This document shows, piece by piece, positions 21,376 to 35,820 of a stretch of 64,000 bases of DNA. Below the pieces are notes generated by a model. The model was not told the origin of the DNA, made no database searches, and saw nothing but the letters and a program-made list of their open reading frames with translations. The DNA lies in the NCBI GenBank assembly GCA_963556495.2, contig OY747702.1, positions 19,425,903 to 19,489,902 on the forward strand, in the 5' to 3' direction. Position numbers and translations under genes: made by a program. Numbering within the stretch: position 1 is the first letter of the stretch; every line of letters begins with the position of its first letter. The stretch is from Valencia hispanica. Its lineage: Eukaryota; Chordata; Actinopteri; Cyprinodontiformes; Valenciidae.

Positions 21376-23172
21376 TTCATTGGTTGCTGTGTTTCTTGCA
21401 GCAGTGGTGATGGATTTAGGGGCTGAAGCATGGATGGTATCAATGTAGACACAAGCAAAAAAGGTCTTGTTTTGTTTTCTTTCTTTTTTTTCACTAGCAT
21501 CTGTCTCAAGGCCTACTTAACTTAAAGAGCTGTCTTGTGTCATTGAAATGCCTTAAACAACAAAAATTGTATGAAAAAACCTGAACAGGGTTTACCTCAG
21601 CCTCTATAAGTCCTATACACTCGTTAGTATTTGGTTACAAATTCTAAATGTTCAAAATATTACCTTAAAGTATGAATGAGAAGAATGATTTATGTTTGAT
21701 TGATTGATGAGCTTTTTCCGGGAGCTTGCATTGACAAAACAAACTCTTGGCCGAACAGTTTAGAAACATTTTCTTTCTTTTAAATGTATTTTTTTTTTAT
21801 ATACTTACGGCACAAAATTAGTTAAATGCAACTCAATTATTTAATGTAGTTACTCAAATGAATTGTGTTAGGCTATTTTGATAAACCTTAGACACAACAG
21901 GGAATATTCTTCAGTTTATATTTTGTTAAACCAATGGAGGTATAAAAGAGAATCAACAGTTTATGAATACCAGGATCATAGCATGTATTTTAAATTTCCT
22001 AAGTTCCATCTTCTCTAAAAAAACAAACATGTAAAACCTACAAGTTTAGATAGATCAAAGCCAGATACACCGGGTTAATGAGGACACAAAGTCATCTGGT
22101 TGCTAGCTTACTGGCAACTCTGAATCTAGTGTGGTCTAAGGTGTAAACGCACTTAAAGTTTTGCTCCAACGTAGAAACTCCTCTAACCACACGTATTATG
22201 ATTGTTGCAGCTCCTACAAAGTTGATATATTCTTTCATAATAGAACATGGATAGCCTAAATATATTAGCGTTAGCATTCCCTGCTGGGCACCACACATGA
22301 TATGAACAACAGCTGACTGAACCAACACCATAATTAAAATTCTAAACATAAGCTTTTGGTAGAATTTATTACCAACATGCAGTAGTAGCTAATGTTAGAA
22401 ATGTAACCCTTTAAAGACATTACATTTAGAAACTTATGTGCTCAATTGTAACTTATAAAATAATAAAAAGCTGACATTTAATACTCTCCAAAATTTCTTT
22501 TTTTATTGTGTGGGGCTGTGTTTATGCTTTCAGGCATAGCGCTTTCTGCTTGTATTTAATTGTCTGTCAAATTGATTTATTTCTACAATGTTTTCCACTA
22601 GCTAGAAAGACTTTAGAGGAAAAAACACAAACAGAAATGACAGGATTGAAAGCTAAATAAAGGTAGTAAATTTAAACAAGTACTCAGAACAAAAACAACA
22701 ACTAAAGTCATGGAAAATAGAAAGAATTAGAGGGGAAAGTGAAGGACTAAAATATTTTCTTCCTAATCCTTTTCCAATAAATAAGATCATTTTCAAATTG
22801 TCTTTGGTACTTCTTGACTTTTTTAGATATTTTAATCGCTATTTCCCTTTTTATGTAGCTGTTTCCTGACTTACAAAGATTAATACAGATCTGCCTCACT
22901 TGGCTTGTTTCCTTGTGTTTCCCATTTTGAAGAGTGGCCAAAGAAGTGGGCCAAGAATCAATGTATTACCAGCTTCCCTAAAAACTCTGATGAACTGTTA
23001 TAAATAAATGATAAAAAAAAAGGTTAAATAAATCTCTGACATACTCTTTGTCTCATTATTGTGGCGTTTAGGAAAAATAAGTAATTCTGATAATTCTAAC
23101 TGACTTGAAACAAAAGAGACTTGGTCTGACCCTGAAAAAAAAGGTGTATGTGTCTTTTTATTCAGTGTATGT

Positions 23173-23173
23173 A

Positions 23174-23233
<60 letters not shown>

Positions 23234-23240
23234 TTTTTTA

Positions 23241-23276
<36 letters not shown>

Positions 23277-23290
23277 CGTATGTGTGTTTG
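23173..23290 (+). repeat. Compound (TA)n(TG)n microsatellite
   Basis: TA repeat to about 23230, then TG repeat with GC interruptions. Confidence 0.95.
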
Positions 23291-24701
23291 TGTTTCTGAC
23301 CAACTCAGTCTGAACACATTATATCATCTAGTGGTGCTTTACATAAATAAAATCGGAAATAAGCGTAAGTGGGACATCTGTTGGATCCATTGACATTTGC
23401 CCCGTGATGTAATTGGACACAGATTCACTCCATGTTTCAGAGCAGTTTTCATTGAACGGTCACAAGAATGGATCTCTCTGTACTGAAGAGCTATGGTAAA
23501 TAAAAAATATATGAAAGAGACATAGAATGATTCAGGGTCAACTAACATAAAGGTCAGGCAGTCTGACAAACAGGAGACATCTGTGCTCTTTGCTTCTGAG
23601 GGCAGCACTTGCCTGGAGCTGCAAAACCTATGACTCTTCAAAAGATGACAATAAAATGGGATTTCTATTTTTTATTGATATTTACATCCTAGAATGATTT
23701 TATCTGAATTAATCAATAAAGTGTACTTTACTGTGTTGAACTACATTATGTGGGCTTTTTAAGAGACTGAATCCAATTAAAAACCTTTAAGCACATTGCT
23801 GTAACTGAGTAGTATTTTAACTTTTGACTTAAAATCTGTAAGTGTACTTTAAATGTAATACTTTTTTTGAATTAAAGTAATATCCATTACTAGTTAATAA
23901 CTTACTTATTAATTATGCAAATGCTGCTAATTGGTATGATTTAAATAAATGGGATCATTAACACCAAAAACCTCTACTGTTGATGTCAGTCAAATCTACA
24001 AATGGATCTGATTTTTTTAATCCTACATTATGAAAGAATTTATACTGCAATTTATTAAGGTTATATAGAAAATAGTGTTTTTAATAATTGATCATGATGG
24101 AAGTCTGCTTAGGTCAGAGAACCTGCCCCACATCAGCACATTATTTTCTCTATGACAGCTCTTCGGTCTCTGTGTGATATTTTATATTTTATGGCTGAAA
24201 AATCCTCATGGTTTAAAATTTTATGGGTTTATGACTATAAACAAACTAATTCAATCAACAGCTTCATGAATGTTAAAGTGATAGTCCAGCTGTTTTTTAA
24301 TATCTGTTTCCCATTTAGGACAGCACTCAGCATTCATCCAGTTTGCAGGGACAGAAACGTGGAGTGTTGTCTGCTGCTTCCAATACACCGACTTACTATG
24401 AAAGTCTTGTGAAAACCAAGTAGAGAAGTAACCTGGAGTTGTGTTTTATAATTTTCAGAGATTTAAAAGCAATGCTCATGTTGTCTTAAGTCTATGAAGG
24501 AGGATTGTAAGATCTTGCAGCTTTCAGAAGGAACTGACTAACTATAAAGCCAGCCGGGCAATCATCTAGGAGTTTTTTATAGCAGCTGCCATTTGGCAAT
24601 GTAGGCTGGTCCACAGCTCGATGAACATTTTATACTTTCTGCATGTTCTGAATATTGGATGTGAAGATGTTTTATCATAATAAATCTAAAGATATATGTA
24701 A

Positions 24702-24702
<1 letters not shown>

Positions 24703-24758
<56 letters not shown>
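24703..24758 (+). repeat. Compound (TA)n(TG)n(TA)n microsatellite
   Basis: TA, then TG, then TA again within about 55 bp. Confidence 0.9.
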
Positions 24759-24759
<1 letters not shown>

Positions 24760-26749
24760 TGAGAAATTTCACTTAAGTGAAACAGATCATTTACATGATT
24801 GTTGGGAAAAATTAATTAATTAAACAGCCGTGGCTGAAAGCAGCTGTAAAGCAAAGCATTACAATAGCTGCACCCTAGCAACAATAACACTGAACATAAA
24901 AAAGATCCCTCTTAGTTTTCCTCTTAATGTTTTAATTGAAATAATTTTGTTGAGTTAGTACATTTAAAAAGAAAAGAAAAGCTGGAATGTATCTAATTTA
25001 ATCAGCTATCTTTCAGATGTTAAACTTATATAATTTGTATTGATTAAAAAACTACCCCAATGAATCATTGTACCTATTTATTAGTTAAATTCTGGTTGTA
25101 TTTTTTAAATTTGTGATACAGCTTTTAAACCAAATGGAAAAACTGTTAAAACCTAATTTTTTATTTTTATTAAAATGGATATGGCTTATTTCTATAATAT
25201 CACTGGTTTAAGTATAAAAAACCACTACAGAAGGACTTAAGAGCACCAGAGACCTTTTCATTAAAAAGTACAGTAAAATCTAAATAAATACATTTGAGCT
25301 GAGTAATTTTTTTTACCTGTGTCATGACAAAATCAGATTTAATTTGATAGTTTTTAGAGGGTGCAGTCAGGAAACTGATTTAATTCAAGAGTTGGAGTGC
25401 ATCTGAAAGCCCAATCTATTTTAAAAAACAGTCTCTCTGGGTAAGCTCCACCGCCGTTTTCGGTCCCATTTCCTGAACAACTTCTTTCAACAAGTATTTG
25501 TCCCTCTCCTAAATGAACTGGAGCTGAACGGCGCTGCGAATGCTGAAATATCACTTATTTCTAAAAATATATTCCAGTCTGCTCGTACCCGCATGGCGTC
25601 CCCCGTTTAAAAGGAGTGTCGTCTTGTAGGTTTGCAGAGATCAAAAATGCATGTGTTGATGTCGACATTTGAACTTAGCTTGGATTCCATTTGATTTTTG
25701 TCTTTCTCCGAGTCTGCTCTGCATCAATATTACATGTGTGCTCCAGCGCAGGAGGGGATTTTTTCTTCTTTCTTTCTTTTCAGTTGTTTGTTTCTGCTGG
25801 GTGAAGACGACCGCAGAAAGTTACAGTTATGCTGACCACAGACAACAAAAGTGGAAAGTGTTTCCTTATGTTTCAGAGGGTGGGAAGATTTGCACAAGGA
25901 TAGAGTGAGACAGAAAACAATGAACAATTAACAGAGCAGATGATTCAGTTACAGTTTGACACCAAAGTAACAGAACAGATTCAATATTTAACAAGGAAAT
26001 ATATTTGAGAAAGGGTGGAGCAGTTTTCACAGAAAACACCCTGAGCAATAATGTTTTTAACACTAGGTTACCTCAGCCCCACAGCTACAGTGACCGGAAA
26101 CCAATTAGATTAAAAAGGTAGTAAATTGACACCCCTGAATGGGGGTGTTGGTGTGGTCTATCTAATGGAGGGTGATTCCTGCCCAAGCACCAGTCCATTA
26201 ACAACCAATTAACTTCCTATTAATATTTTACCAGACAGGGCCTCTCATCCTGACATGTTTTAAGGAGCCTTTCCCAGGAGGGTCTGAACATGAGCAGCTT
26301 TTAGCGCAGCATAAAGAGGCCTGTGTAATGGGCTGAAGGAGGAGTAGGGGCAACCTGATAGCACTGAGAGCTGAGGAGGGGAGACAGACTTCTGCAGCTG
26401 GTCCGCCCCGAGCCCGAGCCAAGCCCGAGTCGGGCCAAACACGCACAGTGAGCAGCAGTGTTGGGAAATCCACCAGTTTTTCACCGACCCTGACACGAGA
26501 TCAGACGTGAGGAACGAGCTTGTGCCCTGTGTTGAGTGTTTTGATGGTTTTAAGATATGAGTGATGACTCATGTTGTTTGCTCAGTAGAATGAAAGCAGA
26601 CAGCAGTGTTTTGCCTCCAGGAATCGAACTCGCTTCTTGCCGTCAGGGAGTTAATGACAAAATGCAAAGAATACCTTTTGAATTTTTTTCACAGTTTGCC
26701 TCCATACTCCCCCGAAAACTTTAATATGTCTTATTAGGTTTTATAAATG

Positions 26750-28690
26750 ATTCACCAATACAAATGTAATACACTGTACAAATCTGGCCTTCATGAAGGG
26801 CTAGCAAGAAGAAAGTCCTGTTTGGTAAGTCTTGTAAGGGACATAGCAAAAATATGGAAGAAGCTTTTTTGGTCTACATACAAAACACTGTTGGTGGAAA
26901 AAAATAACACTGCCCATCACTCTAAACACACCATCGTCATAGGGAAACTTGAAGGCGGCAGCATTATACTGTGTGGAAGCTGAAAAGACCTGATGGGAAG
27001 ATGGATGAAGCTAAATATGGGGCAATTTTGGGAGAAAACTGCCAAACACGTGAGACTGAGCTGAAGTTTTACCTTCAAAGAGAATGATGATTTTAAACAT
27101 ACAGCCAAAGCTGCAGTTGGGTGGTTTAAGTAACATTTAATGGGTTACAGCAGCCTAATCAAAGTCTAGAGCTGAATTCAATTGGGAATGAGAAGCAAGA
27201 TTTGAAAATCACCAATCACTGAGTTTGAGCTATTCTAATAAGGAGAATTATCAAAAATTTCAGTCTCTGCAGCTAAACGTCATTCATACTCCTGACAGGT
27301 TCAGGTTTAAATGAGTCTTTTAATTTTACCAGCCTGTTTAGCCCAGCCAGAATCCCAACGTGAATCTGACAGAGAATCTGTGGAGAGAGCTAAAGATTAG
27401 GATGATGGTAGCAGAGGCTGGTAGTAACTAGTTAGATTTATTCAGTAACATTTACTTGAGTAACATTTTGACAGAAAAATTCCTTTTGAGTAGTTTTACT
27501 ACACTGTAGTATTTCCTTTTACCTGAGTAATATTTTTTATGAAGTTTTACTGCTCTTACTTGAGTAAAGTTTCTGGCTACTCTACCAACAGTGAGTAACT
27601 TTACTGAATGAAACTGAATGCTTGTTTTAACCAAAAATGCCTCAGACTCACACATACAGTTCATTTTGAAGTGAGACCGCTTGTTTGTACACAAGCTTCA
27701 TCATTTTAATATCATCATTTTAACATTATTTTCTATCTGCTGAGGCCATTTGGAGGTCAAGTGGGGGTACCTTACTCTGGTCTAACATATATACATTACC
27801 TACCAAGTATTGGTTTCATTAGTTTTACTTTGAAAAAAATTGATTTGGAAATTGTTTTCTTCTAGTCAGTTTTGTTATTTTACAATTATGTCATGTATTT
27901 CTTTTTATTTTAGTCTTTAGAATTTTTTGCACATAACTTTACATTTTTGTCCAATTACAATATTTTAAAATATTGAATCATATGTTATGATCTCAGAACA
28001 AATACCCAAATACTCAATACTTGAGTAGCCTTTTTATCAAATACTGTTTTACTCTTACTGGAGTAATTTTTTGGATTACTACTTTGTACTTTTACTTGAG
28101 TAAAAATACGTTGAAGTAGTGCTACTTTTACTTGAGTACAATTTTTGGCTACTCTACCCACCTCTGGTGGAAGTCTTAGAGCTCATTCATCTCCAAAGAT
28201 AAATCTTCAAAATACCAGTGGAAACAAGAGTTTGAGTGATGCAAGAATTGTTTATTGATTATTGAGAAGGGTGTAAATATTCTATGCCATCCAGTATTAA
28301 CCTGAAATTTGTTTAAAAAAAAAAAATTTAAAAAGCACAACATTTATACTCCTTTTATTTTATTATCTTTTTAGAGGTAGGACTGAATGAAAATCCTTTT
28401 ACATCTAAATCTGCAAGGGGTATGAATAATTCTAGGTTTAACAGAACTGGTGGAGACATACCCCAAAAGACTTGCAGCTGTGATTGCAGCGAAGGCGTCT
28501 CTTCCAGTTTTTACACTTTTCAGACTGCTGCTGTTAAAAAAAAAAAAATTGATAAAACCATTTTGCTTCAGCATTATGCTCTATTTTCTGTGGGTCACTC
28601 AGCTAACGTCCACATAAAACACAATGATGGTTATAATGTGACACAATCCTAAAAAAAAAGGTCAAGGGGTATAGATACCTTCGCGTGGCG
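26750..28690. mobile_element. Tc1-type relic split by a hAT-like insertion
   Basis: Flanking parts (26860-27410 and 28171-28680) carry Tc1-relic phrases such as gaaggcggcagcattatact and, at the end, aaggggtatagatacctt. They are interrupted by the element at 27412-28166. Confidence 0.55.
27412..28166. mobile_element. hAT-like non-autonomous element
   Basis: Ends cagaggctggtagtaact and (complement) cagaggtgggtagagtag are terminal inverted repeats of the CAGAGGTGGGTAG type seen in teleost hAT elements. The inside repeats variants of acttgagtaaaatt in both orientations and has no transposase. Flanking 8-mers gatggtag and gtggaagt are only loosely alike, so a target duplication is not clear. Confidence 0.7.
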
Positions 28691-31200
28691 CAATAAGCCA
28701 GAAAAAATATGAATATCTCTGCTCCTGATCTTCCCTGAACTGAAGCTTTCTGCTGCGTAAGGCTGGTTTGTGTGGATATTTAAAAACTAGTTCAGGGGAA
28801 ACTCCCTGCCTTGAGAGGAAAAAGACACAGAAAGAGGAAAGGAGGCTGAAAGAAAGAGAAGCCATTATGACTATAGCCTGCAGCTACTCCCAACGGATGA
28901 GGCATTTGTCTTCACTTGAAAGTATGATTTATTTTTCCACCAGTCGGAAGGGTTATGTTTGTCACCGCGCAGTGAAAGGACTTTTAGAAATAGCAACAAA
29001 ACGCTGAAATGGGAAAAAAAGGAAGTCTATATTCTAAGGCAGACCTAATGTTTTCCTCAAATACTTCCCTTCTACGGTTACCTTGTTTGAGATCACTTTC
29101 AGTGCTCATTACCTTTAGTTAATCATACTGAACCTTGTGTCTAATTTATCAGTGGGGGCATGTGTCTCTGTGTGTTGATGATTAGGAGAAAGAAAGAAGG
29201 GATGGGGGGGGGGGGGGGGGTCTGTTGGAAGATGTGGTTGTATCAGGTTCCCTCCACTGGGTGTAGATGTGGTCTTAGATTTCTCTTTGGGCTGCTGATT
29301 AACCATGTGTGTCTGTGTGTGTGTGTGTGTCAGAGCTGGGAGTGCACCGTGGAGGGGAAGAACCTCAGCTTTAATTTCCCCCAGCTCCAGATATTACACC
29401 CCCGCGCTGCTGCTCTGTTTTTATTGGAACAGAGACTAAAAAACAGCAAGTGTTTACGATGCATTAAAACATGCTGGGGAATTCGACTGTGCAATTGTAA
29501 ATCTATACATTTGGCTCCTTCTCTCTCTCTCTCTCTCGCTCTCTCTCTCTCCCCGACAAAATTAATTCTTTCAAAGAGGAGATCTGCTTTGTTTTACAAA
29601 GACTGATGATTGTAATGTGTCGTGAAATCTTGTTTATTGTCTTGATGTGGAGCGGGGTGGCAAACTGCCGTCGAGGGGAGTGAAATACAGGCAAGATTCT
29701 GGGGAAGGAAGAAAAAGGAAAAAGGGAAAAGTTGAGGGGTCACATGGAGAGGTGGGAGGAGTTGCTGAGTTTTGGCTTTGCTTTACTCTAATGACCATTT
29801 TGACAAAGGCATGGTTGAGGAAACCGCATTACATTCTATTAACTGGGCTTTTGTTGTCAGTGAACTGTTAATGATGTACAAAGAGAGGTCTGCAGCGCTC
29901 TCTTGGACAATGCGAGCTCTGTGCCTCTAATTATTCTCAGGGAAGCACGGTAACCTTTATACCTGGGGACACATTAGCCGTCTTTAATTAGAGTAAATAT
30001 TCATTCTGGTTATAGCAGCAACATTGCCTCGTCACTCCAACGGCAATTAACTCGGTGTCTTTTTCTGCAGGCCTCTTCCTATCTCTCACCCCGTCTTCCT
30101 CCCTCCCTCTCGCCCTCCTTCAGTCTCTTGTCTTCTCTTTGCCTCTCCTCTTTCGACTTCCCTCAGCAGCATCAGAGGCACCACCAGCTGTGACAGAACC
30201 GCAGCGTCCAGCCTACCTTCCAAGTTCATTATCTGTACACGCACAGACAGTCCATCCCTTGTAGCCCCCTCGTAGTTCCCACGTCACAGCCAAATGCGAT
30301 GTGACATCGCCGCTGCAGTCCTCGTTTGCAGGCATCACAGGACAGATTTCCTCCTCCGACCCCCCTCCCCTCCTCCCGCCCCTTGTCCTGATAGATGGCA
30401 CCCCCTGCTTTTTGCTTGTGCATGCATGCGAGCAGCCGTGTTGTTCCTCTGCGTGTGCACGCAGTGCGGTTTACGTCTCTCCATTCATCTTGCATGTGCA
30501 TGGAGAAGGCCTAGGTTGGGACGTTTCCCCTGTCAGTGATGATCTCTAAAACAATGCGTTATGATATTATGGTACTTTGCTCGCACTAGCTCACACGTTG
30601 TTTTTATTTTTAATGTCCTCTGCATACACATCCTGCCTGGCTTTTAGAGTGCCTTTCACGTTTATCCCCCCACCCCTCCCCTCAGACCTTGCATTTTCTA
30701 TGGCATGCTTATTGAAGCCCCCCTGGGGTACGCACATCTGACGCCGAGGGAATGGCTGCCGCAGACTTCAGATATTTTTCCCACACACACAATTTCTCAT
30801 ATACCGTCTCTCCTCTTTACTCTCCTGCCTTCTAAACATTACACTTGTAGCTGCTGCCTAAGGCTTCGGCTCTGTCATACTGGGAAGGTCAAAGTAGACA
30901 CACACACACACACCCACATACATACCTTCATACACACACACATGCATACATAAAGACACAGCGTATACACACACTCATAGATTTCAAATATCAGCCCTCA
31001 GAGGATCAGATTGTTTTACGGGAAATCATGTCACGGGTCAAATGATTGAATTATTAATGCCAGTTCGGCGCAATAACAATCTGCCTTTGTCTGTTGTGGG
31101 TCCAATGTGATATTCGCAGACTCTTCCCAGTCTTATTTGATCCTACAGTGTTACAATCCAAATCCAATAACGCAGACTCGGCAGAAGAACGCCTCCACCC
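28691..31200. other. Non-coding stretch with simple repeats
   Basis: Holds a G run near 29205-29220, a CT repeat at 29519-29552, C-rich sequence at 30055-30400 and a CA repeat at 30897-30915. Some blocks (29340-29500, 29880-30060) are complex and could be conserved non-coding DNA. No supported exon. Confidence 0.4.
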
Positions 31201-31204
31201 GCTC

Positions 31205-32490
31205 CTCCCTTACTATTGTTTCATCACTCAAAGTATGAGTATACGGTGTCTCCGAAGTCGAGAGTAGGTCTCCAGAAGTGTATTGACTTCTGTGCCATAT
31301 TTCTAAGGACAAGACAATACATTTCTATCAAAGCACACGGGGTAATAGTAATCCACAATCATAGGACTGATGTGGTGGATTTATTTCTCCTGCAGCCTCA
31401 AATATATACATACATCCCCCTAATGTTTGGGTAGAGCAAGCTGAAGGTTCCGTGCATGCTTTTTGCATTACCATCAATGAGCTTCTGTCCACTAAAATCT
31501 GGTAAAGTTCTTTTAAATTGTTTGTTTCCCTCAAATTGTCCTGACCTTTAAAAATAGTTGACATTTTTCTGGTTTAGTTGAGGTCAAGGTGTTCCAAAAG
31601 CTTATTATAAGCTATTCCACAACAAAATTTCAAAGTGTCTGGGATCATTATCTTTCTGGAAAACCCAACTGTGTTCTTAAGTTTAAACACCTTACTCTGG
31701 CTCCTCCAATAAGCCAAATAACTTTGTCCTGTCCGTGAAGCTTCACTCCAGAAGGCATTTGGCTTGTCCATGTGGGAAGCTGTAAATTTTAATCGAGCTT
31801 GAGAGTGTCGTTTTGGAGCAGAGGCTTATTTTCTTGGCCATCCTCCTCTCAGTTCAAAGCAATGGGAAGCTTGCTCACTGTGGTGAGCGCCCCTCAGGCT
31901 TAGCGATTCCTGGGTTGTTCTTAAACATTCTAACCAATTTCCTTTCATCTGAGGGTGGCCGTTTGGGTCAGATTGTTGAAACCTGGACACAATTGGGCGT
32001 TCTATCAGGAAACCGATCCCAGAAACACATCAGAGCTGGTTTTATAATGGACAAAGCAGGCTAACATTAAGCTTCTTGAAAAGCCCTGGCCTCAACCAAA
32101 TTTAAAATGTGTGGACTATACTTAAAAGCTGAGAGCTTGCCAGGAAAGCAACCCAATTCTGCCAAGAAGAGCGGTCAACTATCCAGCCAGAATTATGTCA
32201 AGAAGCTTGCTGACGGCTACAAAAAGCATATGGTTTCTTTGGAAATTGCTAAGGGTTTTTTTATGCAAAACATTGTGGGGGTGTATGTATATATTTGATT
32301 CTGTGTGCATAATTTTAATTTTAATCCCAATGAATTCAATATATCATCGTATTTGTAAATCACTTAAGTTGCATGATACATCATCATCCCACTCTGAGAA
32401 AAGAATGGTGAATGCCTTACCCTAATGCCCTAGAGCAATACAAGCTTCATGGCCATAAGGGTATTTAAACTTCTGACCTTCACTATATGT
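31205..32490 (+). mobile_element. Decayed Tc1-type transposon, plus orientation
   Basis: Segment 31960-32230 reads, with frameshifts, like the second half of a Tc1 transposase (HIRAGFIMDKAG; later LPGKQPNSAKKSGQLSS and NYVKKLADGYKKH). The right end tatttaaacttctgaccttc resembles a Tc1 terminal repeat. The left end is not clear. Confidence 0.65.
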
Positions 32491-34080
32491 CTATATTAGA
32501 GGACATGTGTGTGCATGAATAATGTGGTTTTCCTTTAGAAAAATGCTTTTAATGGCTTGTTGCAAAGCCAAATATGGTTTTTGTTTCCACACATATCAAC
32601 CAAGCAAATCTGAGGCTTCTTCATGGCTCACATTATGGAAATGAAAGCAGACAATTCAGCTTGCTCTCATTTGCATGTGTAAAGAACGGCACTCGGAGAG
32701 GTACAAGTATTTTAACCTAATTTGAAACATGAGAGATTAAAGCGAAAGCAATATGGTGCTTTATGATGCTTTGAGAGGAGTTCACCACAACCAGAGGCCG
32801 TTGTCGTCCTCCCCGGGCCTGTTTCTCACCAAGCCAATATGGTAATGAATGTTATTGTACGAACCCTGGTGATGGATTCCTGACCTCAGCCGAGGAGGAT
32901 TTCGCGGCGCGTTTCAGAGTTTGACCGAGGAGCAATACGCTGGAATGAGCCGCCCGGGGTCAAGCCTTTAGCATTTATTATCCGCCCGCGCCAGAAAACT
33001 CAACTCTTTTAGACATCCTAAACATAGCTCGCTGGACACATGGGCTGACAACTTCACTTAGGAACAGCAAATCAAACAGGCTTGTTAATGCAGCTGCTGA
33101 AAACAGTCCCATTAGGAGCAGTCACTCCTGTTATTTGTTTTTTCACATCACTTGTGCTTGGCTTTTCATAGTCTCTTCCTTTTGGGCATGACCCAAAGTG
33201 ATGCAGAAATTAAAATATGTTCCCCCTGAAACATTTAAGGAAGACATGTCTCTTCCACTCCCGGTTCGGGATGGATAACGCAGTGAATAAAAGTGGGAGA
33301 GAAGAAAAGAGACGTAATAGATTTTTCGGTTTCATATTTCTCTGAGAGGCCGCTGCGACGTCGGGCCCCATCAAGCTTGTTTGAGTCATTATGCATTCTC
33401 ATTACAGCTTTAGCAGAAGTTTCCCATCTGGAGATGCAATGTCCCTGTTTACAGTCCTCTCTTCCTTCCCTATTTCAAACCCCATAGACATCCTCCGAGG
33501 CCTAAATGAGCTCGAAGACAAAAAGAGCACTGTGTAGTGTTACACAATGCTGCGCAGAAATTAGCTTTTTTTCCCTCATTATGTTCCCCCGCTTTATGGG
33601 AAATAGAAAACAAAGGACGACATATGTAATTACCGCATGAGTAAAGCGTAAACATGAGGCTGCGCTTTCGGCAGAAGGCTAATTGTAAGTTTCCCCCCCC
33701 CACCCTCTTCTCCTTCAGTGCCTGAGTTATGCGATAGCTCACGGTGAGACCCGAGAATATGCATAAGCGCTTGCTTGCGAGCACACACCCACACAGATGC
33801 TCCCATGATGCGCGTGCGCCCAGGGCCATTTTACTTTCAATCTTTCTAAAATATATAAGAGAGAAAAGGGGAAGCTCCTCTGTGTTGTTTTTACGCGTTT
33901 TTTTGCTTTCACAGTGTCACGTACAGATTTTTTCCCCCAGATTTTGAAAAACAAATATTAACAACCAAGACAGAATGAGTAAATGCAAAACTTTAAATGG
34001 TGATTTCATTTATGAAGGGAGAAAGCTATCCAAACCAACCTGACCCCACAGTTATGAATTAACTGTGGAAAAACTACATT
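32491..34080. other. Complex non-coding sequence, candidate conserved elements
   Basis: Low-repeat sequence with TAAT/ATTA-type motifs and no long frame. The densest block is about 32640-33480. Possible regulatory DNA; not testable here. Confidence 0.3.
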
Positions 34081-34084
34081 TTTT

Positions 34085-34935
34085 TGCTAACTATAAATCC
34101 CCTAGCCAGACCCAGGCTTGATTACTGCCAGAAATGTAGAAGCAAGGCATTACTTAAACAGAACCTGTCTGACAACATGAAGTAGGCTTGAGTTTTTAAA
34201 GGAGCAACACACCACGCTTTGACCTAAGCAAAGTCATTGACATCCATCAGTCTGGAAAGGGTTCCAAAGCCGTTTAAGGCTTTGGGTCTGCAACAACCCA
34301 CAGAGAGAGACGTTATCTACAAATGGAGAAAACATGCAACTATAGTTGACCTTCTTAGGAGTGGTAGGCCACTGAAAATTACTCCAAGAGCTTATAACAA
34401 CCCATCCAGGAGGCCGCAAGAGAACCCAGAAGAAAAGAAAAAAAGTGACTGCGGAAATAATGGCATTGATGGAGGTGAAACCAAAAGAGGGTGTACCTTA
34501 CATTTGTTCAAAACAAACATTTTTTTTGATGATTTTGAAAAACCCTATTTGGACTGAAAAAACAATTGCAGAACATTCTGGGATGTGTGCCTCTCCTTTC
34601 ATCTGGTGTAAAAGTAACACAGCATTTTAGAAAAATGAATGAATGAACTTGAATCTAATTGAGATATTGAAGCATGACCTTATAACATCCCATTCATGGT
34701 TGAAAGCCATCGAATATGGCAGCATTATAACAATTCTGCAAAAAATAGTGGGAGTAAAATCCTCCACAGTGCTGTAAAAGAGTTAGTGCTACAGCAGATA
34801 GTAAACGTCTTTGATGTTTGTGTTAACAGGTTATCTTTGTCCAGTATTAAAAATTAAGATTTTAAACAATAAAGTGTGACAAAACAGGCGAAACTATAAG
34901 AAATCTAAAAGGGAATGAACACTTGTCCACCGCAC
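34085..34935. mobile_element. Degenerate Tc1-type relic
   Basis: Contains phrases like ttgaatctaattgagatatt and ends gggaatgaacacttgtccac, matching the family's usual right end. No intact frame. Confidence 0.5.
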
Positions 34936-35820
34936 CATATACAAGGAGATATGTGAGTAGAGTAAAGAGAGTTGGAGCCATATTCTCTAGCATGTGGGAG
35001 ACATATAGTTGTGAAATTTGCACTTTGTTCGAATAAAACAGATTATACTTTTTCTCTTTTAACAGATCACTCTTGCCCGTCACAGCCTTAAAGCCTCCTT
35101 CGGCAGATGAAACCACATAGCTGCAACCATGAATGGCATCCCGGCCTTGGACTACACTCAGATCATTCCACACATTACTCCCCTAGCTCCCCTTTTGATG
35201 TGTTGGCGGGAGAGCTAGCCACTGTTCCACAGCTTTTTTGTAAATTATTTTATTGCTCGCTCTGCAGAGTGAATGCACATGTATGTGTGTTTGTGAGTGA
35301 GAGAGAGAGAAAGAGAGCCTCTGCTCTTCAAAGGCAGCTAAGGGGCTGTGCTACTTAAGGCCTATTAAACCTGGAGCTCTGTTCCTTGCAGCCGGCAGAG
35401 GCAGAGCTGCATGCTGAGGCTGACAAAACGGCGAAGGGATACCTTTGAACTGGAATCATGTGGGAGCTCACATTTTCACAAGTGCTGCAGAATTGAAAAC
35501 AATGTTTTGGCGAGTCCCCTGGTACGTGTTTCTCTCTTTTTTTTCTGTTAAGGGCCAGCTAACAGAGAATCTGTTAGGACTTTGCCCTGATGGTGTGATA
35601 TTACAAGCCCACGGTACATAATCCAACATGGTGCGAGTTATTAAAATATGACCATAGCAGCTCCCCAAGGCTATATAAGTTGCACATAAAGTGTCTCTCT
35701 CTTACACATTCACAGACACACACTATGATATGCATTCCCAAGGCACAAATGCAGGCTGTCTGTCTCTCCTGCTATATTTGGAATGAACACAGAGTTTTAA
35801 TCAAAGCTAAAAACAAATGT
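34936..35820. other. Non-coding spacer
   Basis: A short GA repeat lies near 35299-35318. No supported gene. Confidence 0.4.

Larger units (their letters stand above)
21376..26740. other. AT-rich downstream flank, no gene seen
   Basis: No coherent coding exon or RNA gene found. Contains compound TA/TG microsatellites at about 23173-23290 and 24703-24758. A more complex stretch at 25440-25620 and the segment 26230-26520 are GC-richer but without a supported frame. Confidence 0.5.

Noticed and set aside
30055..30550. C-rich segment with several overlapping frames resembling an exon
   Set aside because: Frames on both strands are equally open because of composition, with no protein-like motifs or convincing splice pair.
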